NCBI GenBank assembly: GCA_905160935.1
Contig: CAJHZI010000457.1
Span: 3,556,501 to 3,620,500, forward strand
Length of the DNA stretch: 64,000 bases
Origin: Enchytraeus crypticus
Taxonomy: Eukaryota > Annelida > Clitellata > Enchytraeida > Enchytraeidae
Reading direction: 5' to 3'
Positions 32,719-44,524 of this stretch are shown piece after piece. Position 1 is the stretch's first letter. The number at the start of each line of letters is the position of its first letter. The notes under the pieces were generated by a model. It ran no database searches, had not been told where the DNA came from, and worked only from the letters and a program-made list of their open reading frames with translations. Both the position numbers and the translations under genes were made by a program.

Positions 32719-32845
32719 AATGAAGGAGATTATTAGGGATTGACGGATGATTTGGTGTGGGACCGATAGAAGTGGAGAAACTCTATTCGTATCCCGACCC
32801 TAGTTTAACTGGGAATAAAGGGAAGATTATGATGATGATGATGAA
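32719..32845 (+). mobile_element. LINE family 3 3' terminus with (GAT)n
   Basis: GGGATTGACGGATGATTTGG, TGTGGGACCGATAG, TCTATTCGTATCCCGACCCT, AGTTTAACTGGGAATAAAGG then ATTATGATGATGATGATGA. The CCCTAGTTTAACTGGG segment is an imperfect hairpin just before the simple repeat. Confidence 0.8.
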
Positions 32846-33239
32846 TATTTGAAGGCTAATAATATTATTATAAATGCTGCAGATTAATATATTATAATTA
32901 TTTTCGGATTAAATAGTAATCAGTAAAATTCTTATGAAGCTGTCAATATTTTGCTAACTTTATAAATTAAAGACAGTTCCATAACTAGAATAGGCCTAAA
33001 CTATACATTTAAGTCAGTTTTTGAATCTCATTAAATCGTACTTGGTATCTATTTTAGTCTGTTTATTTAGCACCTAAGTATCAAACTTCCTTCTTGAGTA
33101 TAAAACAGATCTTGATGCGTGACAAAACAAAACTTCGGCATCTACCTTCGCCAATGACTAGGAAAGTCCGTAACTTGATCATAAGAGTGCTTTAGCCCTC
33201 CTTTCCTAACTCAACTATCATGTAATGAAATTAACCAAA

Positions 33240-33426
33240 TCATATTACATTGTTGTTGTTGCTGCTGTTAACTTGTTGCTATAGTTACATTGATGTTGTT
33301 ATTATTATTGTTTTTATGTTGTCGATATTTTTACATTATTGTTTAAGCGGTTACAGTGTTGCTATTGCTGCATTGTTGTTGCTATTGTTGCTGCTGTTAC
33401 CTTGTTGATACATTGATGATGGCAAC
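33240..33426. repeat. GTT/GCT-rich simple repeat region
   Basis: Degenerate TTG/TGC trinucleotide-rich sequence (TTGTTGTTGCTGCTGTTA). The 72-codon frame starting here is not supported. Confidence 0.6.
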
Positions 33427-33655
33427 TTCTTCTTCTAGTGCACTGCCTAACGGCAGATTCATGGCATATAACTCTTCGAACCAATTCTATCCTCAGCCTT
33501 CTTTTTCACCTCTACATGTACATGTAAATAGTTATGAATTTGTTGTCAGATCATCCAACAATCCAATAACTTAGTCTTCTTCAAACTTTTTCCACGCGGC
33601 AGTGTGCTTGTGGTTGTACTTTTTTGCAGTGGTCCCAACCACACCCGGGCGCAAC
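33427..33655 (-). mobile_element. Shared head plus RTE 3' end
   Basis: Minus strand: GGTGTGGTTGGGACCACTGC, CACTGCCGCGTG, remnants of the RTE ORF end (LLDDLTTNS), then GAATCTGCCGTTAGGCAGTG, CACTAGAAGAAG. It closely parallels 5630-6065. Confidence 0.65.
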
Positions 33656-33705
33656 AGCGGATGTTGGTATATTATGTTGTTATTCTAATTTATTACTTTT
33701 TACCC

Positions 33706-33970
33706 GTGATGTATCAGGGTATGCTGAAGAATAGACCAACCGTGAACTGCACTTGTCGTCAAAGGCGCGAAGACACTAACTTCCAAACCAACCTCCAAAA
33801 TGGCATTCGGTTGGTGATACCTAAGCGGTAGGAATTGTTAATGTTATTAAAAGAAGGCAAACGCTTTTAAGGGATTAACGGATATAGTAAGGGACAGAGA
33901 GGAACAGGGAAGGTCTATTCGCATCCCAACCCTAGCTAAACTCTAATTCAAGGAATTATGATGAAAATGA
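33706..33970 (+). mobile_element. SINE-G copy with longer LINE-family-3 segment
   Basis: Head GGGTATGCTGAAGAATAGAC, CACTTGTCGTCAAAGGCGCG, then GGGATTAACGGATATAGTAA, CATCCCAACCCTAGCTAAAC, TCAAGGAATTATGATGA. The LINE-derived part encodes a recognisable SIRIPTLAKL. Confidence 0.7.
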
Positions 33971-34617
33971 TTCTAATGTATATATTTTTCTATTTGATTG
34001 ATGTCGAAGTTTATAGCAGGCTTGCCCATTACACTCGCTGCTATTCAATTTAAACCCAGTGAGACGGTATCTAACAGTATTTCTTGCGGTACGTTAACTT
34101 TGTCAGATTTAAACTTGGAACTTCACTTGATGCTTATTGATTGAATCATATAAATCCATTGCTACTCTGATCTTCAAATATATAAACACAACAGTTTCTC
34201 TTCGGAAATATATTTCTAAATAAATGATTTCTCAAAATAGTCTCAGTAAAGTAATGATTCAGAAAATTATAATACACATATTGTGTTGAGACATTTTATA
34301 CATCCGAAAGCTTAATGAAGCAGTCATTAAGCTCACAGCTTCATTAATTCGCGTGTTACAATTAATGAAGTATGATAATGATAAGCTTTCATGTGTTTGT
34401 TTTCCTCTTCAGGCAATCCTAGTAACTCCTGCTACTCTTTAACGATACATCTCTGCCTTCACACAGAAGCCCTCATCATGAAATTTATTGCACAAGACTG
34501 ACGCCATTTTTGTTCTCAGTGCAGCTTGCCAAAGCTATTTGTAATTAATCAGTTCATGAGTTGTCTAATCTAGGATCCATATTATCTCATCTAAGATCCA
34601 ATATTATTTTATGTCAT
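33971..34617. other. Stretch without recognised gene
   Basis: AT-rich with a short local inverted repeat (TTAATGAAGCAGTCATTAAG, about 34313-34332); nothing coding recognised. Confidence 0.45.
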
Positions 34618-34788
34618 CAGTTCCTTGCGTTCTGTACAGAACATAGGGCGGCAACATTCCCCCATTCGTTTCTATCATCAGCAATCTTTGCAGCGTCTTC
34701 CCATGAAATGTTTAATGCTCTCAAATCCTTGTTGATCGCACTTAGCCAAGTACTTCTAGGTCTTCCTCGTTTTCTTAGTCAGCCAGTG
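34618..34788 (-). mobile_element. LINE ORF C-terminal fragment (another family)
   Basis: Minus strand encodes LRKRGRPRSTWLSAINKDL, then RALNISWEDAAKIADDRNEW and VAALCSV, the common ending of a class of LINE ORF2 proteins (GRPR..W...I..DL....SW..A...A.DR..W). The terminus is not seen. A plus frame at 34561-34794 is spurious. Confidence 0.75.
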
Positions 34789-34920
34789 TATTAGTATATA
34801 TGTGCTAATGACTGCAATCAATTGATTAATCAATTATTCAATCAATTAATAAATCAATCAATCAATTAATCATCAATTTATCAAGTAATTAATCAATCAT
34901 TTAGTATGATAATTTAAAAA
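34789..34920. repeat. ATCAATTA-rich low-complexity
   Basis: Degenerate repeats of AATCAATTAATCAATCA. Confidence 0.6.
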
Positions 34921-35027
34921 GCGCCACTCCGTCCAGAATGTCGCAATGTAAGTTAAAGCAAATCTAATTAGAGTCCATCGGCAACAGAAACATCTGCGGA
35001 AAACATTCTTGAAAGATTTTTTAACGA

Positions 35028-35190
35028 TTTTCAGGCAATTGTTTCTATGTGTCAATAATTTCCTGACCATTCTATATGCCCACAATTTCCTGACTATTCT
35101 GTGTGGCAACAATTTTCTGACAATTCTATGTCAACAATTTACTGACTATTCTATGTGTCAACAATATCCTGACTATTCTATATGCTTCAG
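35028..35190. repeat. Degenerate tandem repeat, about 26-bp unit
   Basis: About six copies built on CAACAATTTCCTGACTATTC plus TATGTG, with substitutions. A 65-codon plus frame is repeat read-through. Confidence 0.8.
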
Positions 35191-35622
35191 AGTTATGCCA
35201 TCTTAACTATTTCAAATACAAGTAAATATTTCACGGGTAGGCCCTATCGACTATATTGTGAGTTTACAGCCAAGCATCCATACATTGGGTTCAGCGTATA
35301 TTTCAGTACATTTATGTGCAGGTTATGTAATTAATTATAGAGAATAGAAGTATCGTGCTTCAATATACCGCATGAATGATTGAAATAAAATATTCCAAAC
35401 CATTCAATTATCTGACTGAACTGCTTTCCTATAACGGAAGAAAATTCTAATTCTAAAGCCAGGATTTAATTGGTTTCATAAAAACTGCAACCTACTGTCA
35501 AACGCGACTGACGGCGCTTAATTCGTAGAAGTGGATAAACTATTTCCAGAATAAGTATTATTAATATGAGTTTTAGTATTCGTGAGATGAATTAGCAGAG
35601 AGTCGAAATAATAAAGCTAGAG
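35191..35622. other. Stretch without recognised gene
   Basis: No frame or family recognised. Confidence 0.5.
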
Positions 35623-35678
35623 TGAGTGAGAGAGAGAGAGAGAGACAGAGAGAGACAGAGAAAGACAGAGAGAGAGAC

Positions 35679-35713
<35 letters not shown>

Positions 35714-35729
35714 AAGGGAGAGAGAGGGA
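35623..35729. repeat. (GA)n / GACAGA microsatellite
   Basis: GA-rich with periodic CAGA units; no RTE hairpin precedes it. Confidence 0.9.
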
Positions 35730-35910
35730 TAAGTACTTTAAGAAGCTAAATGAATTAAATGCATGGTTCATCACGCAGCATGAGCGTTTAGTGTCCGACT
35801 GCTGATCGGCATGTACGGGATTTAAATTATGGTGATATAAATTTATTACATCCAATCCGAAGTTATATATTATACATGGCTGTAGACTTGTTAAAGGAGG
35901 ATATAGATTG

Positions 35911-35918
<8 letters not shown>

Positions 35919-35963
<45 letters not shown>
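35919..35963. repeat. (GA)n microsatellite
   Basis: Perfect GA tract. Confidence 0.92.
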
Positions 35964-35966
<3 letters not shown>

Positions 35967-36873
35967 TTAGACAGAGCTATTCCAAAAATATCCACAAATG
36001 AGAGCCAGACATTGTGAGAAAGCGACAAATGTAAAGACAGTCAATTCCATAGAGTAAGAGGAATAAGGAGAAAGGCAGAGCAAGTAAGAGATGGAGAGAA
36101 TGATAATTTCTTTACCAGAGAGACTTTCTTTCCATTGATTTCTAAATTAAATCAGGTCTCAAGGATTATCCGCAACATGTGGACCGTTCGAGATCAAATT
36201 CCCTACTTGTTGTTGTTGTCCATTTCACTTGAATTTCACTTTTCATGGAATTTAATTTCCTTTCATTTCAGAAGTTGAGAGTATATTTTCAAGCTTCTTA
36301 ACATAAATAACGCATCTCACTATGATGTCTACAGAATTTAATGAATTATGACTGGCTTTCATTTCAATGGTTTATATGATTTAAATGTTTGACGCACTTA
36401 TATTCATTGATATGATGTTTACCTGATGTGTCTGTGTGATGTAACTTCTTTTTCTATTTTACTTGTTTTGTTCTAATAAACTTATATCTCTATCTGAAAG
36501 TTTCTTTAGAAACGTGTTGGCTAATGTAATATAATATTAAGCTTAGATACGAAACAAAAGTATTAAGCAGTTACCTTCAAACATTTAATGGTACATTCGA
36601 GGGCACAGGGAGCTTATCTAATGCTCAAAAATTATAGTATGTGATGTGAAATATTGAGCACAGTATGTGAAAATATTGAAACTGTTATACTTTTCTGTGC
36701 ACGTTTATATGTATGCTGTTGTGTCATGTACGTATGGCAATGTAATTGTATCTCTGTGTGTTTTCTATCAAGAAATGGTGTATTAAAGATAATTATAATT
36801 ATAATTATAGTTGTACTGTATAATAAAAAGTAACTAGCGCAAAAGAAATTCATTTAAACAGATCCTCCACATA
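35964..36873. other. Stretch without recognised gene
   Basis: 36420-36500 ends TTCTAATAAACTTATATCTC then TATCTG, faintly like the CR1/L2-like LINE terminus; otherwise unassigned. Confidence 0.35.
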
Positions 36874-36910
36874 CCCGTGCACTGCATGTGAGCAGGTCCA
36901 TGGCATATAT
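36874..36910 (-). mobile_element. RTE 3' terminus fragment
   Basis: Minus strand ATGCCATGGACCTGCTCACA, then TGCAGTGCACGGG: the terminal hairpin region with changed loop; no GA tract attached. Confidence 0.55.
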
Positions 36911-37167
36911 GTCCTCCACACAAGCATATATCATTAGATAAATTGCAAAATAAAAACTATACTTATTATGCAAATTATTTACAATGCATTATTCTTAAGA
37001 GAAGTACTATTTTCTATTTTCACTATATTTCCTCATTAATTTTTAATTATTTCAACAATCCAATGGTAGACAAATATTTGTACAAATCAATAATAATTTA
37101 TGTTAAATATAAATATCTGTAGGTATACAGTAATAACAAGTGAGATCAACATCTAATCTAACTTCCT

Positions 37168-37226
37168 AAATTATAAATATATCTTATAAATTATAAATAT
37201 ATCTTATAAATTATAAATGTATCTTG
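37168..37226. repeat. Three tandem copies of an 18-bp unit
   Basis: Unit AAATTATAAATATATCTT, third copy with one substitution. Confidence 0.85.
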
Positions 37227-37619
37227 ATCGAATAATACGAACTCCTTAAATAATGTAGAAATAGGTTAAGCTGAACTATTACTAACTGTATATCGTTGAG
37301 ATCGTATCACGTAATTGAACAAATGAATTCATAAAATAAGTGCACTGCTAACATAACAACAATTAACGTGCTACTGTCTTCCATGACGAGCATAAGTTTT
37401 GTAGCAGATATTAGTGATTTGCAGAGGGGTTGTCTTATTGCATAGGCTCTCCATATTTTATTAACTTAACACTATCTGGTACATCTAAGCGATAATAAAT
37501 AAAATTATTTTTTATTATTTCGTATAGTTACATAAATGTCATACGCATCTGTAGTAGAGTTTCCTTTCTTATAGTTAATGTTTTAAATAGTTGTCGTTAT
37601 TTCCTCCTATTCCCAGCCA

Positions 37620-37880
37620 TGCATGATTATTTGTACTCGGTGCGTTTTGTTGGCGCTCCAAAAGTAGCCGGCGCGGATTTAAGGTTTAAACTCCAACACC
37701 CTGGGGATTATTTTAATTCAAAGTTATCGACGCTCGGTTTTTCAAAGTGGTCGCCCACAAATTACTAACCGCGCAAAACGTGGCTTTACTTCGTTCAATT
37801 AACTCGCAGCTTAATTGGGTGCGATAAATCCTCCGCCCCTCCCCAAATTAAAATATATTTAATCAAACACCGTGTCAGTC
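37620..37880. other. CG-rich, non-repetitive segment
   Basis: Against an AT-rich background this segment has many CG dinucleotides (GTAGCCGGCGCGGATTTAAG, ATCGACGCTCGG, ACTAACCGCGCAAAACG) and no repeat-family match or long frame. It could be a promoter or conserved non-coding element; this is inference from composition only. Confidence 0.3.
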
Positions 37881-38011
37881 AGTTAATGCGTAGAGTCGAT
37901 GGTGTAGGGGCATGTACATGTAGGCTACATGTAGTTAGGTTAAGATCTAAGGTCAGTCTATAAGAGCAGAGCTCAATGTTTAAAAGCTGATAAGAAAGGA
38001 AAAAATAATGA

Positions 38012-38089
38012 TGATGTGCTCTTTATGGAACATGAAAAGCATCATGTGATTGGGAATATGTACCTTAGATCTGCCGCTCGACAGAGCAC

Positions 38090-38132
<43 letters not shown>
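38012..38132 (+). mobile_element. SINE-C 3' part with (GA)n
   Basis: GATGTGCTCTTTATGGAACA, AATATGTACCTTAGATCTGC, CGCTCGACAGAGCACT match the SINE-C end with a diverged hairpin, followed by a perfect GA tract (38092-38132). Confidence 0.7.
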
Positions 38133-38136
<4 letters not shown>

Positions 38137-38657
38137 GAAAGAGAGTGTATGGGAGAAAGTTAAAGAGAGAGTAAGGAAGAGAGAAAAAGGTAGAGAAAGA
38201 GAGAGAGAAAGAGAAAGAGAGAGAGATAGTTTGTGTTTGATGTGAAGGATGTATAATAAGTGTGTGTGCCAGTAGATGATGTGAGAGTGTCTGAGAGAGG
38301 GAAAGGTGTAGAGAGTGTACGCGAGGACTGAAGAAGGAGAGAAAAACAGAGCGAAACATAAAGCTAGAGAGAGCTATGTATGATGTTAGGTAGAATGAAG
38401 TGAACCGGACGATAGTGAAGATGATTAGGAGTAGGAATCGATCCGGACAATTGTCGCTAGATGGACTCTCGACAGCTCACGCACTTCTCCGTGTCACACG
38501 CTTCGTTTATCTTCCTCTAAACCCTCTCTCCGTACCTCTCTCCCCCCCCCCTCCCCCAGTGACAAGGCCTTCTTTTGATTCTCGGCACACCATGAAATCT
38601 TTTAAGTATCGTTCTCAAGTTCGGTATAAACGTGATAAACGATGAAACCAATTCATC
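38133..38657. other. GA-rich then CT-rich sequence, no gene
   Basis: Purine-rich sequence to about 38380, then a GC-richer segment with a C-run (TCTCCCCCCCCCTCCCCC near 38540). The 81-codon frame 38400-38645 has no recognised domain. Confidence 0.4.
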
Positions 38658-39270
38658 TAGGATAAAACACAGATAGTGACAGTTACCTCATTTAGGGACA
38701 ATTACCTCATTTAATGACAAGTAACTCAGCTAGTGACAATTAAAGCTGGTAAAGCTGGTAAAGCTAAGGTTAACGTCAGTTTCCTTACTCGAAAGCGATG
38801 TCAGTGACGGTCGAGCCTATGATTTGAACTCCGAACATACCGATCCGTGGTCGAGTATCTTACCGACGTCGCCACTGGCTCCAGCCAGCCACTCAATTAA
38901 CGCAGTTAGGGATACTTAACTCAGCCAGTGACATTTAACTGGCAATTAATTCAGCTAGGAATTAATTTAGCAAGTGCTAATTAATTCAGGTAGGACAAAT
39001 AACTCAGCTTGGACAATTAACTCAGCTAGTGACAATTAACTCAGATAGAACAATTAATTCAGCTAGGATAATTAACTCAGCTAGGATAATTAACTCAGCT
39101 AGGATAATTAACTCAGCTAGGATAATTAACTCAGCTAGGATAATTAATTCAGCTAGTGCTAAATTACTCAGCTAGGATAATTAACTCAGCTAGGATAATT
39201 AACTCAGCTAGGATAATTAACTCAGCTAGGATAATTAACTCAGCTAGTGCTAATTTACTCAGGTAGAGAC
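38658..39270. repeat. 18-bp minisatellite, split by a SINE
   Basis: Degenerate units (AATTACCTCATTTAGGGAC, CTCAGCTAGTGACAATTAA) grade into regular CTCAGCTAGGATAATTAA copies at about 39058-39255. SINE-B at 38743-38889 interrupts the left part. Confidence 0.9.
38743..38889 (-). mobile_element. SINE-B copy inside the minisatellite
   Basis: Minus-strand full copy: GCTGGAGCCAGTGGCGACGT, CGGTAAGATACTCGACCACG, GAGTTCAAATC (box B region), ATCGCTTTCGAGTAAGGAAA, CTGACGTTAACCTTAGCTTT. Array units lie on both sides. Confidence 0.88.
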
Positions 39271-41065
39271 AATGAAAAATTTAAAACATTGTCAAATGAT
39301 TTCTGTACTGAAATACAACATTCTCTAAAATTCAAAATCGACATTGTTTTTGAACTGTGAACACTACATATCATTTATTTCTCCTTCCTACCAGCGGAAT
39401 GATACTATAGTAATAATATTAGTATTCTTTTATTTCACTTCAATCTGACAACCGCAGAAAGTTACAACATAAAAACAACATATCAAACTACAGAAATAGC
39501 ATAATAGTCAATTACACAAGAGATGAAATTTAAATGTTTGTTAATCATTATCTAGAATTGATCATGGTTTTAGAAATAAACTTACACTTTTATGGCTTAT
39601 AATTTCTATGGCACTGATTGAATCATCACATGTTTATCACATTTATAAGTTTCTACACGAATCCCTGAATTAAAATTCTAGCCTAAATTCTGTTTGAATT
39701 TCTTATATTATTCGCGAAGCACGACAAAAGTCGTCTTATTTATTAGTTACATATTTATTCAAAAGTTAATTATTTAAATGAGTTTTTATTTGTTGATAGT
39801 ATCACATTTGTAGTAGAGTGATGAGTCTGACACTATCAGTTTTGATGATGTGTAACAGAAGGAGTAATTGAACAAGCCTCATAAGCATGGTATAATTAGA
39901 TTCATTACACATGCCTTTATTTGGTGCAGACCTTGAAGTATGTACATGTAAAATATACCAAACCTTTGCGACCTTGTGAGTGTGAGAGAGAGAGTGAGAA
40001 ATATGTTTTATTTTCAAAAGATTTCACAGAGTAATCACATCAATGAACATGTGTCAAAAACAATTAAATAAACATGATCAGAATCTAAGTAATAAGTGCA
40101 ATAAGTCCTGTAAGTGTAAAAAATGTGCTTAACAAATTGAATAAAAACTATGCTATCAAAGAGGACGCAAGTCGCCCTATCTAGTTGAACACCCAGTTTT
40201 CATTCTAGTAACAAATCCTAGTGACATATACGTAACATATTACTGTTGTCATAGGTTTTTAAGCAAAAACTTCAGTGTTTCTTGTATATCCTTGTTTCTT
40301 TGTATACTGCGGTGGTCAGCTCGAGAGGGTACTTCACCGTCCTCTCTGATGGCTATAGTGAGAAAATTATATTTTCTGTTTGATGCTATATATGTTGATT
40401 ACACTTTTAACTGTTGATTTGTCTGCTTTAACAATTGTTGTCTGTGTTTGAAGACTTTCAAATATACATATGTAGGCTACTAGTAGAGTTTTTTAGTAAA
40501 AGAATTTTAGAGAGCCTATATCGTTTACAAATTATTATACACAATCATTTTTATAGATTGACAAAAGTTAAATTAATTTACATTAAGTTCGCTAAATTAT
40601 CATAAAAGTACAAGTCCTTGTTGCAAGAGGTTACTAAACATGACTGGTGCTTTATAATTAAAGTCACTTCAGAACTAATAGTTATGTTAATCTACAGATT
40701 ATATAAATTTGTGATTTGATTGCTAATTGGTCCATGCAGTGCCCTATAGATCACGTGAGAGCGATATAGGATAGTTTTGTGGATAGTGGCTGTTCCAAGG
40801 CTCCATTTTAAATCTTCGGTAACGGCGAGTAACGTGAAAACTCGAAGAAAATAGTATTATTAATCCATTACACAGATCATTGGTAAAATTAACCAAAACC
40901 TCAAATGTTAATTGGCAAAAATGGCAATTAAATTATTAATTAAAGTACTGAAAAATATTGCAGGACAACCAATAAAATTTAGCCAACAGTCAATTCATAA
41001 TCTATGCAATATCTACATTCCGAAAAATGGTTAAAATAAAGCATATTTTATGTTAGTTTAACTAT
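39271..41065. other. Long stretch without recognised gene
   Basis: AT-rich. 40305-40365 (GGTGGTCAGCTCGAGAGGGT, CCGTCCTCTCTGATGGC) weakly recalls the CR1/L2-like LINE 3' UTR. Minus frame 39802-40017 has no recognised domain. Confidence 0.4.
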
Positions 41066-41310
41066 CCCCTCCCAGCATTAAATGATAATTAATCCATCTA
41101 ATTGAGGAAGGCAACGGGAAACCATCTCAGAAGCCATACTTTTCTCAAGCTATAGGCTACGTAAGGTATGGATATGCATAGACTTTGCGAAGGGATTAAC
41201 TTGTTGATCTAAGGAGTGCTCTTATGGAGCTTGAAAGCATACATTGAGTACGAACAATTGAACATGTATCTTGAACCTGCCACTTGGCAGTGCACTGAAG
41301 AGAGAGAGAA
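41066..41310 (+). mobile_element. SINE-C copy lacking the head
   Basis: AGCATTAAATGATAATTAAT, GAGGAAGGCAACGGGAAACC, CAAGCTATAGGCTACGTAAG, GAAGGGATTAACTTGTTGAT, ATGGAGCTTGAAAGC, then hairpin CCTGCCACTTGGCAGTGCAC and GAAGAGAGAGAG. Confidence 0.85.
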
Positions 41311-42469
41311 AAAAACTAGTCTTGTCCTTTCAATGGTCTAAGAAATAGTGTCAATCTATGACAGATGCAAACAATATATTTGACGGACAGTTTTTGGAAT
41401 TGTTTCCGGTTTAACGTCGGAACATATGACAAACAAAGCTGCAGCCTCCATTATGCTCGTGACGTGTACTGAATGCCGGCTGCCACCAAGCCGATATCTT
41501 ACCGATAGAGACCCGAAATCGGGTCACAACCGTTTCTATAAATACAGACCAGAAGTTTCGAAATGAACTAAAGGACGATTAAAGCTTCTGATAGCTCGAG
41601 AGCTAATCTAAAGCAATGCTAGTTTCTGTTCTAAATGGCTGGCCTAAGGTGCTGTTATATATTTTTTTGATCGACTAAAGAGATTTAAATTATTGATTCA
41701 ATGTCTTCAGCTGTTGTATTCAGACTTCAAAAGCGGCTTTGATCGCATCTCACAGTTTCGGTTAGGAAAATATAACTTTTAATTTCAGTTCTCTTGTTCT
41801 TATTCCATTGAAATGATTTTTTTCTAACATCCTAATCTCGCTAAAATGTTCTGTTAAAGAGCAGATCCGTGCTACAGATTCCTACTCAAGATTTAAATGA
41901 CCTGGAGTTCTTACATGTTGATTGATCTCAAACACTTTGTTTCCAGTGATCTCAATTGAAGTCAATAAATTTTAAAATAAATTATGACTGATGAATTAAT
42001 TTTATATTTTCATTCCCAACTCGCTCTTAGTTTTCTGTTACAGCACGCACAATATTTGTTTCGTCTATTATTCAATAACAAGGAACCACCAATTAGAACT
42101 AAGCACAGAAATATAAAAAATAGAATGCATTAGTTAATAATTTATAATAATTTAAATAAACATGCGCACACCTTCACCGAAATGTTAAACTAATATTAGG
42201 AAGTTTACTTAAGAAATATCATTAATTTTTCATCAATAATAAGTAAATGCAGCATAAAAGTTTTAAAATAGAAACAGAAAGGTGTATATTTCTTCTCCCT
42301 CAATTATGTTTCTGGATGACGTTTAACTTGTGATAAGCGGAAGTCATTTAATTCTTCAGTGAATTATGACTTGCCAATTGGGCATCTTTAGCGATTTATC
42401 AGTGCATAGCAGAAAAATCAAAATTATAATTTAAGTCTAAATATCCTTTTTCTAACAAAGGGGTACTGT
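41311..42469. other. Stretch without recognised gene
   Basis: AT-rich; no frame or family recognised. Confidence 0.5.
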
Positions 42470-42570
42470 TCAGGCAATGTTGCATCAGGCAATGTTGCAT
42501 CAGACAATGTTGCATCAGACAATGCTGCATCAGACAATGCTGCATCAGACAATGTTGCATCAGACAATAT
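42470..42570. repeat. 15-bp tandem repeat, about 7 copies
   Basis: Unit CAGACAATGTTGCAT with G/A and T/C variants. Confidence 0.9.
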
Positions 42571-43377
42571 TGCGAGATAAAAGGCTCGCAAATATGCTAA
42601 CTTTTTAATATCCTAACATCCTAACCTTTTCGCAATATCCTAACTTTTTAACTTTTGATTTGAAACAAATTTAAAATCCCAAGATAAATCGCGTCTTCAT
42701 CAGCCAGGCAGGATATGGTAATGGAATCTGACTCAACATTTTGGTACATAGGGTATTCATCAAACTACTTATTAAGTGACATCTCTTTAATTTATTATTT
42801 GCCTTAAGACAATGTTCGATTACAACTTGGACTACAACATCACTGTATTGTTGTTGTTTGTGTTTATTTTGCGCGATGGTATCATCTCATATATGATTAT
42901 GTCCGAAGATGAACAGGAAATTAAATCCTCATGGTATCGCATAGCTTCGTGTCATCTTGAATCATCTACATTCTCCAGTCCAGACATTTTCACCGAACAA
43001 AAATGCGCCAAACCTCTGAACGTGACATTTTTATATATAGAGATTTCGATAATTTAAGGGATATACAAGTAGTATGCTGATTACAGTTTAAGTTTTGATC
43101 GATAAATACAGAAAAAATTATTAGTTTTCCCTAAAACTATTCCAGTCGTAATGAAGGAACCATTAAGATACCGATGATCATGTTCGAACGCTTCAAGAGT
43201 TCCTATGAAAACTACAAACCATCGCAGTAGCTTAGATGTCTGTTGTATGTACTCCTCGTTGCAATCATTATTATGAGTCTTTTAATTGGTTCATTTCGTA
43301 TTGGTATTCGAAAATTCTGAGTTTACATTGTGTGGTTGAAATAAAAAATAACTAGATACGTGTTACGGAAATGTTAC
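42571..43377. other. Stretch without recognised gene
   Basis: An 81-codon plus frame at 42812-43057 has a hydrophobic start (ITVLLLFVFIL) but no recognised domain. Confidence 0.35.
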
Positions 43378-43700
43378 GGAACGTCTCAATAGCGTAGTGG
43401 TTAAATAAATAAATAATAAAGGTTTAACGTCCGTTTCCTCATCCAGGGATGATGTCAGGGACGTCATATAATTAATTAGAGGCGTAAGGTAGCGTTATGA
43501 AGTTTTAAATGAAAGATCCTGAGGCGAATTGAATTCTCGTGGGTTCTATTCCTGGCTGCGCTGATCTGAGAGTAAAATCTAGGACATTCAGAGGCCTGGT
43601 TACACGGAAATTTTACTATGTTTGTCTATGGTTTAAACATGTGGTACAAGAAAGTAATAGATATCAATATAGCTGACCATTTCACTATAATGAGTGTTTT
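43378..43700 (+). mobile_element. SINE-A copy interrupted by SINE-B fragment
   Basis: GTCTCAATAGCGTAGTGGTT, then a foreign block, then resumption at GCGTTATGAAGTTTTAAATG, diverged box B (GGGTTCTATTCC), GCTGCGCTGATCTGAGAGTA, AGATATCAATATAGCTGACC, TTTCACTATAATGAGTG. The 60-codon frame 43618-43800 starts inside it. Confidence 0.8.
43421..43473 (-). mobile_element. SINE-B fragment nested in SINE-A
   Basis: GGTTTAACGTCCGTTTCCTC, ATCCAGGGATGATGTCAGGG, ACG corresponds to the 3' half of SINE-B in reverse. Confidence 0.65.
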
Positions 43701-44260
43701 ACTTTTTACGGGCATATTTCACGATAGTCGCATTACAAAACGAATGCGAATTATATGTACAGAATACATGTATGTGGGCATACGAGTGACTAATAACTAG
43801 GACATGTTAATATTTAAAAAGTGGATTCTGGATGTTGCCGCAAGATATCAGCGCAAGAATAGCGCTAATTGGCTATCGTAAGATGACAATCAAGTGCTAA
43901 ATAATTAACTCGATTTTTTAATTAACTGGGTGTATGACGTCACGTATGAAGCGTTCGCTCGTTTTCTCAATTGCCAGGAAAATATTCTGATACATCCAGA
44001 ACATTTGTATGCGTAGCTTGGGGTTCTATAATCTAATTTTAAACACATACTGAAATTGTCCATCTCTACTCAACTCTAGCTGACTTAAATTTTGAAGAAA
44101 GTGTACTTAACTATGTATATGCATGTATATATACATAGGCTCAACCGTTAAAAGCTCACTTTAATTCAAGCCCTATAACCACACGTACATTGAATACGAA
44201 TGCTTTATCAAACTCAATTTCCAATCCCTAATCTCTCTCTCTATATATATATTATCCCTA
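43701..44260. other. Stretch without recognised gene
   Basis: AT-rich; no frame or family recognised. Confidence 0.5.
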
Positions 44261-44338
44261 AACTCGCCCGTCACTTATATCGCTTTCGAGTGAGGAAACT
44301 GACGCTAACCTTAGCTATACTTTTTTATTTTTATAAAA
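44261..44338 (+). mobile_element. SINE-B 3' half
   Basis: ACTCGCCCGTCACTTATATC, GCTTTCGAGTGAGGAAACTG, ACGCTAACCTTAGCTATAC; the box B half is missing. Confidence 0.75.
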
Positions 44339-44524
44339 GTTGGGGGTTGAACCCCCCAGCCCCAGCAAGAACAACCCAGTATCAAACTATCTCTTCCCCG
44401 TAGGCTTAATCGAGGTACTAATCTAACTGTATCTTTTTTCATTCTATCCTTCACTATATCATTTTACAATTCTTTCCCTAAATCATACAACTATTCTCCT
44501 ACAGTTATCAGCTCATTTATCAGC

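Noticed and set aside
40265..40395. Resemblance to the CR1/L2-like LINE 3' UTR
   Set aside because: Only about 40 bp are alike with many mismatches and no terminus follows.
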